Origin: Ancylobacter aquaticus
Lineage (GTDB): Bacteria; Pseudomonadota; Alphaproteobacteria; Rhizobiales; Xanthobacteraceae
Direction of reading: 5' to 3'
DNA length: 64,000 bases
Assembly (NCBI RefSeq): GCF_004339465.1
Contig: NZ_SMFY01000001.1
Span: forward strand, 1,426,001-1,490,000
Of the stretch, positions 9,159 through 18,234 are shown piece after piece; positions within the stretch are counted from its first letter, which is position 1; every line of letters starts with the position of its first letter. The notes under the pieces were generated by a model. It was not told where the DNA came from. It ran no database searches and saw only the letters and a list, made by a program, of their open reading frames with translations. Both the position numbers and the translations under genes were made by a program.

Positions 9159-10052
9159 ATGGCGAGCGAGATCGACGAGCTGAGGCAGCTCTTCACCGGC
9201 CAGCCGCGCCCGACAAGCTGGGCGGAGCGGCGGCAGCGGATGGACGACATCTGCGCCATCGACCCGCCGCCCGAGGATGTGACCTTCACGGCCTTCGACA
9301 TCGCAGGGCTGCCGGCCGAGTGGTCGCTGGCGCCGGGAAGCGACGAGACGCGCGTGCTGCTGTATTTCCACGGCGGCGGCTATTGCTCCGGCTCGATCCG
9401 CAGCCACCGTGCCATGGTCGGAGCCCTTGGCAAGCAGGCGGGCATCCGCACCCTCGCCATCGGCTACCGGCTGGCGCCGGAGTACCCCTATCCCGCCGCG
9501 CTGGACGACGCCCTCGCCGCCTGGCGTTTCCTGCGTTCGCAGGGCTACGCGCCGGAGGCCATCGCCATCGGCGGCGACAGCGCCGGTGGCAACCTGACGC
9601 TCGCGACGCTGATCGCCCTGCGCGAGGCCGGGGAGGCGATGCCGGCGGCAGCGTGGCTGGTGTCGCCCTGGACGGATTTGACGATGAGCGGCGCGACGCT
9701 CGACAGCAAGGCGGCGGTCGATCCGCTGATCAGCCGCGACTATCTCAACGGGCTCGCGCAGGCCTTTCTAGCGGGGCGCGACGCGCGCGATCCGGCGGTC
9801 TCCCCGCTCTTCGCCGACCTCTCCCGCCTGCCGCCGACGCTGGTCCAGGTCGGGTCGAGCGAGGGGCTGCTGGACGATGCGGTCGGCATCGCCCGCGCGC
9901 TCGGCGCCGCCGAGGTGCCGGTGGTGCTGGAGGTGTGGCCGCAGATGATCCACGCCTGGATGGTGTGGGCGGCGCGGCTTGCCGATGGCCGCGCCGGGCT
10001 CGCGGGCGCCGCCGGATGGCTGCGCGCGCAGTTCGCCCTCAGAACAGGCTGA
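9159..10052 (+). CDS. Alpha/beta hydrolase, hormone-sensitive-lipase (HSL) family esterase
   Basis: This 297-residue cytosolic hydrolase carries the HSL-family oxyanion motif HGGG (residues 71-74) and the nucleophile elbow GDSAGG (139-144, Ser141). The carboxy-terminal MIHAW supplies the catalytic His, and an Asp in LLDDAVG is the likely acid. Members hydrolyse short acyl esters, and the natural substrate cannot be read from sequence. The start at 9159 was preferred over an upstream TTG because of GGGGGA before it. Its end overlaps by 14 bases the end of the convergent membrane-protein gene. Confidence 0.87.
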   Translation: MASEIDELRQLFTGQPRPTSWAERRQRMDDICAIDPPPEDVTFTAFDIAGLPAEWSLAPGSDETRVLLYFHGGGYCSGSIRSHRAMVGALGKQAGIRTLAIGYRLAPEYPYPAALDDALAAWRFLRSQGYAPEAIAIGGDSAGGNLTLATLIALREAGEAMPAAAWLVSPWTDLTMSGATLDSKAAVDPLISRDYLNGLAQAFLAGRDARDPAVSPLFADLSRLPPTLVQVGSSEGLLDDAVGIARALGAAEVPVVLEVWPQMIHAWMVWAARLADGRAGLAGAAGWLRAQFALRTG

Positions 10053-10500
10053 ACACGAACACGGCGAGCAGGATGGCGGCGGCCCACAGATCCGTCACCA
10101 TCGCCACGTTCTCGCGCATGTTCCGGTGCGGGCGCATGAGGTGGTTGACGCCGGCGAGGCCGAGGAACAGGCCGCCGATGAACGCCACCGGCAGCGCCCA
10201 GATCGAGAACAGGATCGACAGCAGGCCGGCAAGGCCGATCGAGAGATTGGCAAAGCCGAGTTCCTGCACCACCACATGAGCGCGGGAATCGTCGACGCCG
10301 AGAATGCCCTTGAGCGTGTAGCCGGGTTTCACGATCTGGGTCACGCCGGCGAGCAGCAGCCGCACGCCCACCGCCCAGAAGGCGAACCATTTGGTGGCGA
10401 CGACGATCAGGCTGCCGAGCCCGGTGATGCCTGGATACTCCGCCGCGATGCTCAGCAGCGGCGCCACCACCATCGTAAATGCGACTATCGCGTAATACAT
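10039..10500 (-). CDS. DUF6790-like membrane protein
   Basis: This 153-residue protein has four hydrophobic segments and the central motif GVDDSRAHVVVQELGFANLSIG in pieces, which resembles the DUF6790 family of small integral membrane proteins. No function is known. It is monocistronic and overlaps the convergent esterase gene at its 3' end. Confidence 0.7.
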   Translation of the reverse strand: MYYAIVAFTMVVAPLLSIAAEYPGITGLGSLIVVATKWFAFWAVGVRLLLAGVTQIVKPGYTLKGILGVDDSRAHVVVQELGFANLSIGLAGLLSILFSIWALPVAFIGGLFLGLAGVNHLMRPHRNMRENVAMVTDLWAAAILLAVFVFSLF

Positions 10501-10702
10501 GCGGCTCGCCGCTCCCGTTCAGCCTGCCCGATCCCGGCGCGAGTGTGCTGACGAAGCCGCGCCGGTGTCAATGAAGTCGATGGCGCCGCAGGGTTTTTCC
10601 CACCGTCCCGGTGCCGGGCGCGCCAACGGGACGGGGAGGCCGGCCCCGCTGCTGCGGGCAGGTGAATACCGGCCGAAAGCCGCGCCGCGCCTTGTCGCGA
10701 GC

Positions 10703-10722
10703 CGTGTCATCGAACTGTAATC
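10703..10722 (+). promoter_or_regulatory. Candidate Pho box upstream of phnC
   Basis: Two near-consensus PhoB half-sites, GTGTCAT and CTGTAAT, are separated by 4 bases (CGAA), matching the 7-4-7 layout of CTGTCAT repeats with one mismatch each. The site is about 70 bases before the phnC start, so induction by phosphate starvation through PhoBR is a reasonable inference. Confidence 0.6.
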
Positions 10723-10791
10723 GAGGTTTCATCCGCCCGTCACGGCGCGGGGCTACCCCAAGCCGGTCTTCAACAGGCCGGCGGAGCACCG

Positions 10792-11634
10792 ATGGCGGCA
10801 GCCCTTCAACTCGACCGCGTGAGCAAGACCTACGGGCAGATGCGTGCGGTGGAGAATGTCTCCCTCACCATCCAGCCCGGCGAGCGCGTCGCCCTCATCG
10901 GCGCCTCGGGCTCGGGCAAGTCGACCCTGATCCGCCTTGCCTCCGGCCTCATCCTGGCCGACCGCAACGGCTCGGGTTCCGGCGCCGTCCACTCCTTCGG
11001 CATAAAGGTGCAGGAAGGTGGCAAGCTGGCGCGTGACGTGCGGGCGGCGCGCCGGCATATCGGCCTCGTCTTCCAGCAATTCGCGCTGTCGGGCCGGCTT
11101 TCGGTGCTGACCAATGTGCTGGTCGGCGCGCTCGGCCGCATGAGCGCGCTGCGCGGCACGCTCGGCCTGTTCAATGCCGATGAGCGCCGGACCGCCTATG
11201 CCGCGCTGGCCGAGGTCGGCATTGCCCCGCACGCCGCCAAGCGGGCGCGCGAGCTTTCCGGCGGCCAGCAGCAGCGCGTCGCCATTGCCCGCGCGCTGGT
11301 GCAGGGCGCCAAGCTGGTGCTGGCCGACGAGCCGATCGCCTCGCTGGACCCAAAAAGCGCCAAGCGGGTGATGGACACGCTGGTGACGATGAGCCGGGAC
11401 CACGGCATCGCGCTGGTCGTCTCGCTGCATCAGGTGGACTACGCCACCGCCTATTTCGACCGCGTCGTCGCGATGAATGCCGGCAAGGTCGTGTTCGACG
11501 GCCCGGCGTCGCAGATCAACGCGGCCTTTCTCACCGAGCTCTACGGCGCAAGCGCCGAGGAACTGATCCTTCCCAGCCAGTTCGTGGTGCCGGCCCCCGC
11601 CGAAGCCGCAGCCCCCTCCCAGACCGTTTCCTGA
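10792..11634 (+). CDS. phnC: Phosphonate ABC transporter, ATP-binding protein
   Basis: This 280-residue ABC ATPase has a Walker A GASGSGKST (37-45), a signature LSGGQQQR (about 158) and a Walker B LVLADEPIASLD followed by a His-loop near SLHQVDYA. The neighbours, a PhnD-type binding protein and a PhnE permease, assign it to the phosphonate (or phosphite/phosphate ester) importer. It acts on the cytoplasmic face of the membrane. A candidate Pho box precedes it. No C-P lyase genes are in the window. Confidence 0.92.
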   Translation: MAAALQLDRVSKTYGQMRAVENVSLTIQPGERVALIGASGSGKSTLIRLASGLILADRNGSGSGAVHSFGIKVQEGGKLARDVRAARRHIGLVFQQFALSGRLSVLTNVLVGALGRMSALRGTLGLFNADERRTAYAALAEVGIAPHAAKRARELSGGQQQRVAIARALVQGAKLVLADEPIASLDPKSAKRVMDTLVTMSRDHGIALVVSLHQVDYATAYFDRVVAMNAGKVVFDGPASQINAAFLTELYGASAEELILPSQFVVPAPAEAAAPSQTVS

Positions 11635-11647
11635 CAGGAGCCACCCC

Positions 11648-12649
11648 ATGAAGCGTCTCATTGCCACCGGCCTCGCGCTTGCCGCCCTTGCGGTTCCGGC
11701 CCGCGCCGAAGAGATCAAGGAGCTGAACTTCGGCTTCATCTCCACCGAATCCTCGGCCAACCTTGCCAAGAGCTTCGAGCCCCTGATCAAGGACATGGAA
11801 AAGGCCATCGGCATTCCGGTGAAGCCGTTCTTCGTCGGCGACTATGCCGGCGTGATCGAAGGCATGCGCTTCAAGAAGGTCGATATCGCCTGGTACGGCA
11901 ACAAGTCGGCCATGGAAGCGGTGGACCGCGCCGGCGGCGAAGTGTTCGTCAAGACCGCCAAGCCGGATGGTTCCTCGGGCTATTATTCGCTGATCGTCAC
12001 CCATGTCGACCGCAACGACATCAATGATCTCAAGGACGTGCTCGACTGCGCGAAGGGCTACAATTTCGGCAATGGCGACCCGAACTCGACCTCGGGCTTC
12101 CTGGTGCCGAGCTATTATGTGTTCGCGCTGAACAATGTCGACCCGACCAAGTGCTACAAGCGCGTCGTCGCCTCGAACCATGAAGGCAACCTGCTCGCGG
12201 TCGCCAACAAGCAGATCGACTTCGCCACCAACAACACCGAGAACGTCTCGCGCCTGCAGGCGACCCGCCCGGCGGAAGCCGCCAAGATCAAGGAAGTGTG
12301 GCGCTCGCCGCTGATCGCCGGCGACCCGATCGTGTGGCGCAAGGACCTGCCTTCCGACCTGAAGGCGAAGATCTACACCTTCTTCATGACCTATGGCCGC
12401 AACGGCACCCCGGAAGAGATCGCCCACGCCCGTGAGGTTCTCGCCAAGACCTCGGACGGCTGGGGTCCCTTCCTCGCGTCTTCCGACGCCCAGCTGATCC
12501 CGGTCCGCCAGCTCGAACTGTTCAAGGCCAAGGTTAAGGCCGAGAACGACGACAAGCTCTCCGCCGACGAGAAGGCCGCGAAGGTCAAGGAGATCAACGC
12601 CAAGCTCGCCGACCTCGACGACCAGCAGAAGAAGCTCCCCAGCATGTGA
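11648..12649 (+). CDS. phnD: Phosphonate ABC transporter, periplasmic substrate-binding protein
   Basis: This 333-residue exported protein has a signal peptide (MKRLIATGLALAALAVPARA) and the PhnD-type segments LNFGFISTESSANLAKSFEP and DIAWYGNKSA, typical of the ligand-binding cleft of phosphate/phosphite/phosphonate binding proteins. The carboxy-terminal 40 residues are rich in Lys/Glu/Ala and helical, an addition often seen in alphaproteobacterial PhnD. AGGAG lies upstream of the ATG, 13 bases after phnC. It would deliver the ligand to PhnE. Confidence 0.93.
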   Translation: MKRLIATGLALAALAVPARAEEIKELNFGFISTESSANLAKSFEPLIKDMEKAIGIPVKPFFVGDYAGVIEGMRFKKVDIAWYGNKSAMEAVDRAGGEVFVKTAKPDGSSGYYSLIVTHVDRNDINDLKDVLDCAKGYNFGNGDPNSTSGFLVPSYYVFALNNVDPTKCYKRVVASNHEGNLLAVANKQIDFATNNTENVSRLQATRPAEAAKIKEVWRSPLIAGDPIVWRKDLPSDLKAKIYTFFMTYGRNGTPEEIAHAREVLAKTSDGWGPFLASSDAQLIPVRQLELFKAKVKAENDDKLSADEKAAKVKEINAKLADLDDQQKKLPSM

Positions 12650-12654
12650 GACAG

Positions 12655-12678
12655 GCGGGGCCGCACGCACGGCCCCGC
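12655..12678 (+). other. GC-rich hairpin between phnD and phnE
   Basis: A 9-bp perfect stem (GCGGGGCCG / CGGCCCCGC) with a 6-base loop lies 5 bases after the phnD stop and lacks a T run. It may stabilise the phnCD message or attenuate phnE, a common arrangement after abundant binding-protein genes. Confidence 0.5.
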
Positions 12679-12698
12679 ATCCTGCCACTGACAAACGC

Positions 12699-12732
12699 CA
12701 TCCCGGACGGCCGAAAGGTCGATCCGGGATCG
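12699..12732. repeat. Palindromic intergenic repeat, single module
   Basis: The inverted repeat CATCCCGG...CCGGGATC resembles the first module of the repeats at 301 and 50672. It lies between phnD and phnE. Confidence 0.45.
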
Positions 12733-12787
12733 CTGCGACAGAGCCCGCCGATGACGCCGGCCGGACGACGATCACGGGGATAGCCAC

Positions 12788-13612
12788 ATGTTTGCCGCTG
12801 CCGACGCCGCCCACCGCACCGCCTCGCGCACCATGCCTGCGCCGCCGGTGACGTCGCTGGCGACCCGCCTGTTCCGCCTTGCCGTCGCGGCCATCACCAT
12901 CGTCGTGCTGGTGGCCGCCTGGTACGAGGCGGAGATGAACCCGGCGCAGCTCTGGCGCGACTCCGGCAACATGGCCACGCTCGGCGCCGATTTCCTGCGC
13001 CCCGATTTCAGCGACTGGGACGTCTACACCAACGCCATGCTGGAAACGCTGGCGATCGCCATCTGGGGCACTGTGCTGGCGGTGATCGCCGGCATTCCGC
13101 TCGGCATTCTCTCGGCCGAGAACGTCTCCCCGCGCTGGCTGGTGTTCACTGTCCGCCGGCTGATGGACGCCTGCCGCGCCATCAACGAGCTGGTCTTCGC
13201 GCTGATCTTCATCGCCGCCGTGGGCCTTGGCCCCTTCGCGGGTGTGCTTGCGCTGTTCATCCACACGACAGGCGTGGTCGCCAAGCTGTTCTCGGAAGCG
13301 GTGGAGGCCATCGACCCCGCCCCGGTGGAGGGCATTCGCGGTACCGGGGGCACCTGGCTGCAGGAGGTCATCTACGGCGTGCTGCCGCAGGTGATGCCGC
13401 TGTGGATTTCCTATGCGCTCTACCGCTTCGAATCCAATGTCCGGTCCGCCACCGTGCTCGGCATTGTCGGTGGCGGCGGCATCGGCATGACCTTCAACGA
13501 GACCATGCGCGGTTTCCTCTATTCGCAGGCCTCGGCGATCCTGATCATGGTGGTGATCACCGTCTCGCTGCTCGACATGGTGAGCCAGCGCATCCGCAAG
13601 AAGTTCATCTGA
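12788..13612 (+). CDS. phnE: Phosphonate ABC transporter, permease protein
   Basis: This 274-residue protein has about six membrane segments and the binding-protein-dependent permease signature around [17 protein letters not shown], where the EAA-like loop contacts Phn[21 protein letters not shown] is typical of PhnE. It would form a homodimeric channel in the cytoplasmic membrane. Only one PhnE copy is present. It lies 138 bases after phnD behind a hairpin and a palindromic repeat, so it may be expressed less than phnD. Confidence 0.92.
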   Translation: MFAAADAAHRTASRTMPAPPVTSLATRLFRLAVAAITIVVLVAAWYEAEMNPAQLWRDSGNMATLGADFLRPDFSDWDVYTNAMLETLAIAIWGTVLAVIAGIPLGILSAENVSPRWLVFTVRRLMDACRAINELVFALIFIAAVGLGPFAGVLALFIHTTGVVAKLFSEAVEAIDPAPVEGIRGTGGTWLQEVIYGVLPQVMPLWISYALYRFESNVRSATVLGIVGGGGIGMTFNETMRGFLYSQASAILIMVVITVSLLDMVSQRIRKKFI

Positions 13613-13808
13613 GCCGCTCGGCCGGGGCCTACACCACAACGGCTGACAGCGCGGGCGCAGGGCGTCCGCGTTCTCGTTTTGCCCGGGCGCGCGGGTGGTA
13701 GCGGGCCATGGCGCGCAAGCTCTCCAAACGGTAATGTTGCGGCCACCATCCCGCCAGCATCGCGCGGCGTAGATGGGGAGATCGCGACGTCTTCCCGGAG
13801 TAGCCCCC

Positions 13809-15557
13809 TTGCGCGCCATTTCCTCTCTGCTCGCCGACGTCTGGCGGCTGTCGATCCCCTATTTCCGCGGCGAGGACAGGTGGCGTGGGGGCGCGCTGCT
13901 GGCGGCGATCATCGCGCTGGAGGTCGCCTGGGTTTATGTCATCGTGCTGATCAACCAGTGGAACGCGGTTTTCTACAACGCGATCCAGGAGAAGGACTAC
14001 GCCGCCTTCGTCCATCAGCTCTGGATTTTCACCTTCTACGCCGCGGTCGCCATCGGGGTAGGCGTCTACCAGGTCTATCTGCGCCAGTGGCTGGAGATAC
14101 GCTGGCGCAACTGGATGACGGACAAGTACCTCACTGCCTGGCTGGCCGACGAGACCCATTACCGCATGCGGTTGAAGGGCGACGAGGCGGATAACCCCGA
14201 CCAGCGCATTGCCGAGGACATCCGTTCCTACATCGCCCAGACCATCGGCCTGTTTCTCGGGCTGCTCAACTCCATCATGACGCTCGCCTCCTTCGCCGTC
14301 ATCCTGTGGGGGCTGTCGGGCGATTTCGCCTTCAACCTGTTCGGCGCGGACTGGGACATTCCCGGCTATCTCGTCTGGGCCGCCTTCGCCTATGCGGCGC
14401 TGGGCACCCTCATCGCCCACCTCATCGGCCGTGTGCTGATCAAGCTCAACTACGACCAGCAACGCTACGAGGCCAATTACCGCGTCGACCTGGTGCGGGT
14501 GCGCGAGAATGGCGAGCAGATCGCGCTGATGCAGGGTGGCCCGGTGGAGCGCGCCCGGCTGCTCTCCCGCTTCAGCCATGTCGTTCACAATTACTGGGGC
14601 ATCATGATCGCCCAGAAGCGGCTGACCTGGTTCACCTCGGGCTATGGCCAGCTGTCGGTCATCTTCCCCTTTGTCGTCGTCGCGCCGGCCTATTTCACCG
14701 GGGCGATCCCGTTCGGCCAGCTCATGCAGACCTCCCAGGCCTTCGGTCAGGTGCAGGGCTCGTTCTCCTTCTTCATCAACGCCTATACGACGCTGGCCGA
14801 GTGGAAATCGGTGGTCGACCGGCTGGTCGGCTTCGAGCGCTCGGTGCAGAAGACGCAGGCCGAGGCGCTGCGCAGCGCTTTCCGCCGCGTGCCGGCGAGC
14901 GGTCCGGCGCCGCTGGCGGTGAGCGCCATGGAGGTGCGCCTGCCGGATGGGCGGGCGCTGCTGGACGTCGCGGCGCTGGAACTGGTGCGCGGCGAGCGGG
15001 TGCTGCTGTCGGGTCCCTCGGGCAGCGGCAAGAGCACGCTGCTGCGCGCCATCGCCGGCATCTGGCCGCATGGCCATGGCGAGGTGGAGGTCGTGCCCGG
15101 CGCGCGGGTGCTGACCCTGCCGCAGCGGCCCTATCTGCCCGTCGGCACGCTGCGCGGCGCGCTCGCCTATCCCGACCCGCTGGAGGCGTATGACGACGAG
15201 ACGCTGCGCGAGGCGCTGGAGGCGGTCGGCCTGCCGGGCCTCGCGGGGCGGCTGGACGAGAGCGCGCCGTGGGCCACGATCCTGTCGGGCGGCGAGCAGC
15301 AGCGCCTCGCCGTGGCGCGCGCCCTGCTGGTGAAGCCGGACGTGCTGCTGCTGGACGAAGCCACCTCGGCGCTGGACGAGGCGAGCGAGGGCGCGCTCTA
15401 CCTTCTGCTGCGCGCGCGGCTGCCGCAAACCGCGCTGCTCTCCATCGGCCACCGCTCGACCCTGATCGGGCTGCACGAGCGGCAGGTGACGCTGGCCCGC
15501 GAGGGCGAGGGGCCGGCGCGACTGGTCGATCTATCCCCGGCTCCGGTGGCGGCGTAA
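13809..15557 (+). CDS. SbmA/BacA-like ABC transporter, fused permease and ATPase (YddA-like)
   Basis: This protein of about 582 residues has an amino-terminal ABC_membrane_2-type domain of roughly 300 residues (LINQWNAVFYNAIQEKD and LRQWLEIRWRNWMTDKYL are family hallmarks shared with SbmA/BacA) and a carboxy-terminal ATPase with Walker A GPSGSGKST, signature LSGGEQQR and Walker B VLLLDEATSALD. Relatives move peptides or very-long-chain fatty acids; the substrate here is not known. The TTG at 13809 has GGAG 8 bases upstream and aligns with the family start; an in-frame ATG at 13773 is the alternative. It is convergent with the ClC gene. Confidence 0.88.
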   Translation: MRAISSLLADVWRLSIPYFRGEDRWRGGALLAAIIALEVAWVYVIVLINQWNAVFYNAIQEKDYAAFVHQLWIFTFYAAVAIGVGVYQVYLRQWLEIRWRNWMTDKYLTAWLADETHYRMRLKGDEADNPDQRIAEDIRSYIAQTIGLFLGLLNSIMTLASFAVILWGLSGDFAFNLFGADWDIPGYLVWAAFAYAALGTLIAHLIGRVLIKLNYDQQRYEANYRVDLVRVRENGEQIALMQGGPVERARLLSRFSHVVHNYWGIMIAQKRLTWFTSGYGQLSVIFPFVVVAPAYFTGAIPFGQLMQTSQAFGQVQGSFSFFINAYTTLAEWKSVVDRLVGFERSVQKTQAEALRSAFRRVPASGPAPLAVSAMEVRLPDGRALLDVAALELVRGERVLLSGPSGSGKSTLLRAIAGIWPHGHGEVEVVPGARVLTLPQRPYLPVGTLRGALAYPDPLEAYDDETLREALEAVGLPGLAGRLDESAPWATILSGGEQQRLAVARALLVKPDVLLLDEATSALDEASEGALYLLLRARLPQTALLSIGHRSTLIGLHERQVTLAREGEGPARLVDLSPAPVAA

Positions 15558-15564
15558 GCCCGTT

Positions 15565-16866
15565 TCAGCGCGAGGCGGCGGCGCGGGTCTCCGCCTCGAT
15601 GGCCAGCGTGCGCTCCAGCAGGATCTCGTAGATCGGCCGCCCGCCCAGTGCCAGAAACACCATGTGGGCGAAGATCGCGCAGATCATCACCGGCAGCAGC
15701 ACGGCATAGGCGCTGGTCAGTTCCAGCACCAGCACCATGCCGACCAGCGGGGCGCCGATGGTGGCGGCGAACAGCCCGCCCATGGCGGCGATGGCGAAGG
15801 TGGTGTGGGCCTGTTCCGGCAGGGTGAAGAACAGGTCGAGCGTGGTGCCGTAGCAGAGGCCGATGGTGGTCGCCAGCGCGAGGATCGGCGCGAAGATGCC
15901 GCCGGCCACCCCGGTGGAATAGCTCGCCATGGTCATGACGAAGCGCAGCAGCACCACGAAGACCAGCATGGCGAGCGGCAGGTTCTCGCGGGTCAGCTGC
16001 ACCGCCAGCAATTCCCCTCCCTGCGTCGCCTCCGGCCGTACGAACATCAGCACGCCCACCGTCAGGCCGACAAAGGTCGGGAAGATGTAGAACGAGGTGC
16101 GCTGCCCCAGCGTGCGCACATGGTTCAGCGACCAGACCAGCGTGCGGTTGAAGACGAAGCCGGCCACGCCGAGGATGGCGCCCAGCACCACGAAGGCCGG
16201 CAGCCAGTCATAGGGGATGGTGGCGGCTTCCAGCAGCATGTAGGGCCGGCTGCCGGTGAGAAATTCGGTGACGATGGCGCTGGCGATGGAGGCCAGCACC
16301 ACGGCGATATAGGTGCGCGAGGAATAGGGAAACTGCCGGCGGGTCTCCTCGATGACGAACAGCACCGCGGCGAGCGGCGCGTTGAAGGCGGCGGCAAGGC
16401 CGGCCGCGCCACCGGCGGCGAGCAGGCCACGCATGTCCTCGCCCGACCATTTCATCAGGTCCGAGGCCGCCTTGGCGACCGAGGCACCGATATGGATGGT
16501 CGGCCCCTCCCGCCCCAGCACCATGCCGGAGGACAGCGAGAGCATGCCCGCGACGAACTTGACCGGCAGCACGCGATGCCAGCGCACCTCGCGCAGCCCT
16601 TCCATCGCACCCTCGATCTCCGGCACGCCGGAACCGCTGGCCTCGGGGGCGAAGCGGCGCACCAGCCAGAGCGAGGCGACCGTCATCGCGGCGGCAACCA
16701 GCGCGGCAGCCACATAGAGCGGTAACCCGTCGAGGCCGAGGCCGGTGTCGAGATAGGCCGGCCAGGCGGCGGTGAGCGTTTCGACGCCGACATGGAAGGC
16801 CGAGCCGAGCAGGCCGACGACGGCCCCCACCAGAATTGCCACGACGTGATACGCCACGTTCCCCAT
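15565..16866 (-). CDS. ClC-family chloride channel / H+-Cl- antiporter
   Basis: This protein of about 433 residues has the three ClC selectivity motifs: GSGVPEIEGAM, GREGPTIHIGAS (with the gating glutamate) and GGIFAPILALA. It would exchange or conduct chloride across the cytoplasmic membrane, often for acid resistance. No carboxy-terminal CBS domains are present. GAGGGCAGG precedes the ATG at 16866; an upstream in-frame ATG at 16935 would add a 23-residue tail without a binding site. Confidence 0.9.
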   Translation of the reverse strand: MGNVAYHVVAILVGAVVGLLGSAFHVGVETLTAAWPAYLDTGLGLDGLPLYVAAALVAAAMTVASLWLVRRFAPEASGSGVPEIEGAMEGLREVRWHRVLPVKFVAGMLSLSSGMVLGREGPTIHIGASVAKAASDLMKWSGEDMRGLLAAGGAAGLAAAFNAPLAAVLFVIEETRRQFPYSSRTYIAVVLASIASAIVTEFLTGSRPYMLLEAATIPYDWLPAFVVLGAILGVAGFVFNRTLVWSLNHVRTLGQRTSFYIFPTFVGLTVGVLMFVRPEATQGGELLAVQLTRENLPLAMLVFVVLLRFVMTMASYSTGVAGGIFAPILALATTIGLCYGTTLDLFFTLPEQAHTTFAIAAMGGLFAATIGAPLVGMVLVLELTSAYAVLLPVMICAIFAHMVFLALGGRPIYEILLERTLAIEAETRAAASR

Positions 16867-16986
16867 GCCTGCCCTCACCCTCGCTGACGCCCCGTGCATC
16901 GGTAGCATCGGCAGGCGGAGGCTGGAAGGTTTCATGCGGAACGCCGGCCCCGGGCGTGCCCCGGTAACGACCTCTCTTCGGCAGGC

Positions 16987-17018
16987 GTGGATGGCCGGGT
17001 CACGCCCGGCCAGGGCGG
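16987..17018. repeat. Palindromic intergenic repeat, second module only
   Basis: The palindrome GTGGATGGCCGGGTCA..CCCGGCCAGG matches the second module of the repeats at 301-391 and 50672-50755. It lies between the 3' end of the thiY-like gene and the upstream side of the ClC gene. Confidence 0.65.
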
Positions 17019-17031
17019 CGTAACCCGGCGC

Positions 17032-17982
17032 CTATGGCAGCTTCGGCGCGTAGACCGACACCGGCTCGACCGTGTCGATCAGGCCGTGGCCCTTCATGAA
17101 CGCCCCGAAGCGGGCATAGCGGCCTTCGTCCAGCCCCGCCGGGGCGTGGGCAAAGCGGCGCAGCGTGTCGGTCCAGGCGGTGCGGTTCAACTCGTCGTCG
17201 AGCTTCGGGTTGGCCTTGACGAACAGGCCCCACGCCTCTTCCGGGTGGTTGAGAATGTAGATGGTGGCGTCCTCGACGGCGGCGAGGAAGCGCTTGAGCC
17301 GGGGGTCGGCGAGCTTGTCCGTGTGGGCGACATAGATCAACTCGTCGAAAACAGGCACGCCGTGCTCCTCGGGGAAGAAGGCGCGGCCCTCCTTGCCCTC
17401 CAGCCGGATCTGTGTGAGCTCGAAATTGCGGTAGGCGCCGATCACCGCGTCGACCCTGCCGGCGACCAGCGCCGGGGAGAGGGCGAAATTGACGTTGATC
17501 ATAGTCACGTCGGAGGGCTTCAGCCCGGCGCTCGCCAGCATGGTGCCGAGCAGCGCGTCCTCGAGCCCGGCGACGGAATAGCCCACCGTCTTGCCCTTCA
17601 GGTCGGCGATGGATTTAATCGGCCCGTCCTTCAGCACCACCAGCGCGGTGAGCGGGGTGGAAATCAGCGTGCCGAAGCGCGCCAGCGGCAGGCCTTCCTT
17701 CACCTGGAGATAGAGGCTCGGCTGGTAGCTCACCGCGATGTCGGCCTGCCCGGCGGCGACGAGGCGCGGAGGGGCGGACGGGTCGGCCGGGGCGACCAGC
17801 TCGACGTCGAGCTCATGGGCTTTGAAGAACCCTTTTTCCTGCGCGATGATGAGCGGCGCATGGTCGGGGTTCACATACCAGTCCAGCAGGACGGTGAGTT
17901 TTTCCGCCGCGGCAGCGGGGGCAAGGCCGAGCGCGAGCGCAATGAAGGCGGCGCCGGCGTGGGCGGCAATGGTCTTGAACAT
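17032..17982 (-). CDS. thiY: HMP/thiamine-precursor ABC transporter, substrate-binding protein (NMT1/THI5-like)
   Basis: This protein of about 316 residues has a signal peptide (MFKTIAAHAGAAF..., cleavage after AAAA) and an NMT1/THI5-like periplasmic domain beginning LTVLLDWYVNPDHAPLIIAQ, a motif for pyrimidine-precursor binding in ThiY. The start at 17982 has GGAGGAG 6 bases upstream. A TPP riboswitch sits immediately upstream, which ties the gene to thiamine supply. The family binds N-formyl-4-amino-5-aminomethyl-2-methylpyrimidine; that exact ligand is inferred. Confidence 0.9.
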   Translation of the reverse strand: MFKTIAAHAGAAFIALALGLAPAAAAEKLTVLLDWYVNPDHAPLIIAQEKGFFKAHELDVELVAPADPSAPPRLVAAGQADIAVSYQPSLYLQVKEGLPLARFGTLISTPLTALVVLKDGPIKSIADLKGKTVGYSVAGLEDALLGTMLASAGLKPSDVTMINVNFALSPALVAGRVDAVIGAYRNFELTQIRLEGKEGRAFFPEEHGVPVFDELIYVAHTDKLADPRLKRFLAAVEDATIYILNHPEEAWGLFVKANPKLDDELNRTAWTDTLRRFAHAPAGLDEGRYARFGAFMKGHGLIDTVEPVSVYAPKLP

Positions 17983-18072
17983 GGATCTCCTCCAGAGTTG
18001 GAGACCCGGCGCGAGCTTTCGGGGGAAATCCGGCGCGGGTGTCACGCGCCGCGTGAGGCCCCGCCGTCGCTC

Positions 18073-18168
18073 CGTCCCTTCGCCGGCATGACCCGGATCA
18101 GGTTCAAAGGGTCTGGCGGCTGCCATCTCAGCCCCTTGATCGGTAAGGATCGCGGGACACCCCTCGGA
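18073..18168 (-). ncRNA. TPP (THI-element) riboswitch
   Basis: Read on the minus strand, the region carries the conserved THI-box blocks in order: GGGGTGTCCCGCG, then GGGGCTGAGAT, then ACCCTTTGAACCTGATC, then GGGTCATGCCGGCGAAGGGA. This matches the TPP aptamer core, including CUGAGA and the CUUUGAACCUGAUC-like element. It ends about 90 bases before the thiY start, so thiamine pyrophosphate would repress the binding protein, probably by hiding the GGAGGAG ribosome binding site. Confidence 0.95.
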
Positions 18169-18234
18169 CGCCGCGAGGCTAGCATCGCGCGCGGGACAGG
18201 GCAAATGGGTGGGGCGGGATCACTCCGCCGGGCC

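Noticed and set aside
11531-13819. 762-codon open frame on the minus strand
   Set aside because: It covers phnD and phnE in antisense and shows no recognisable domain.
13629-15476. 615-codon open frame on the minus strand
   Set aside because: It is antisense to the SbmA/BacA-like ABC transporter, which has complete ATPase motifs.
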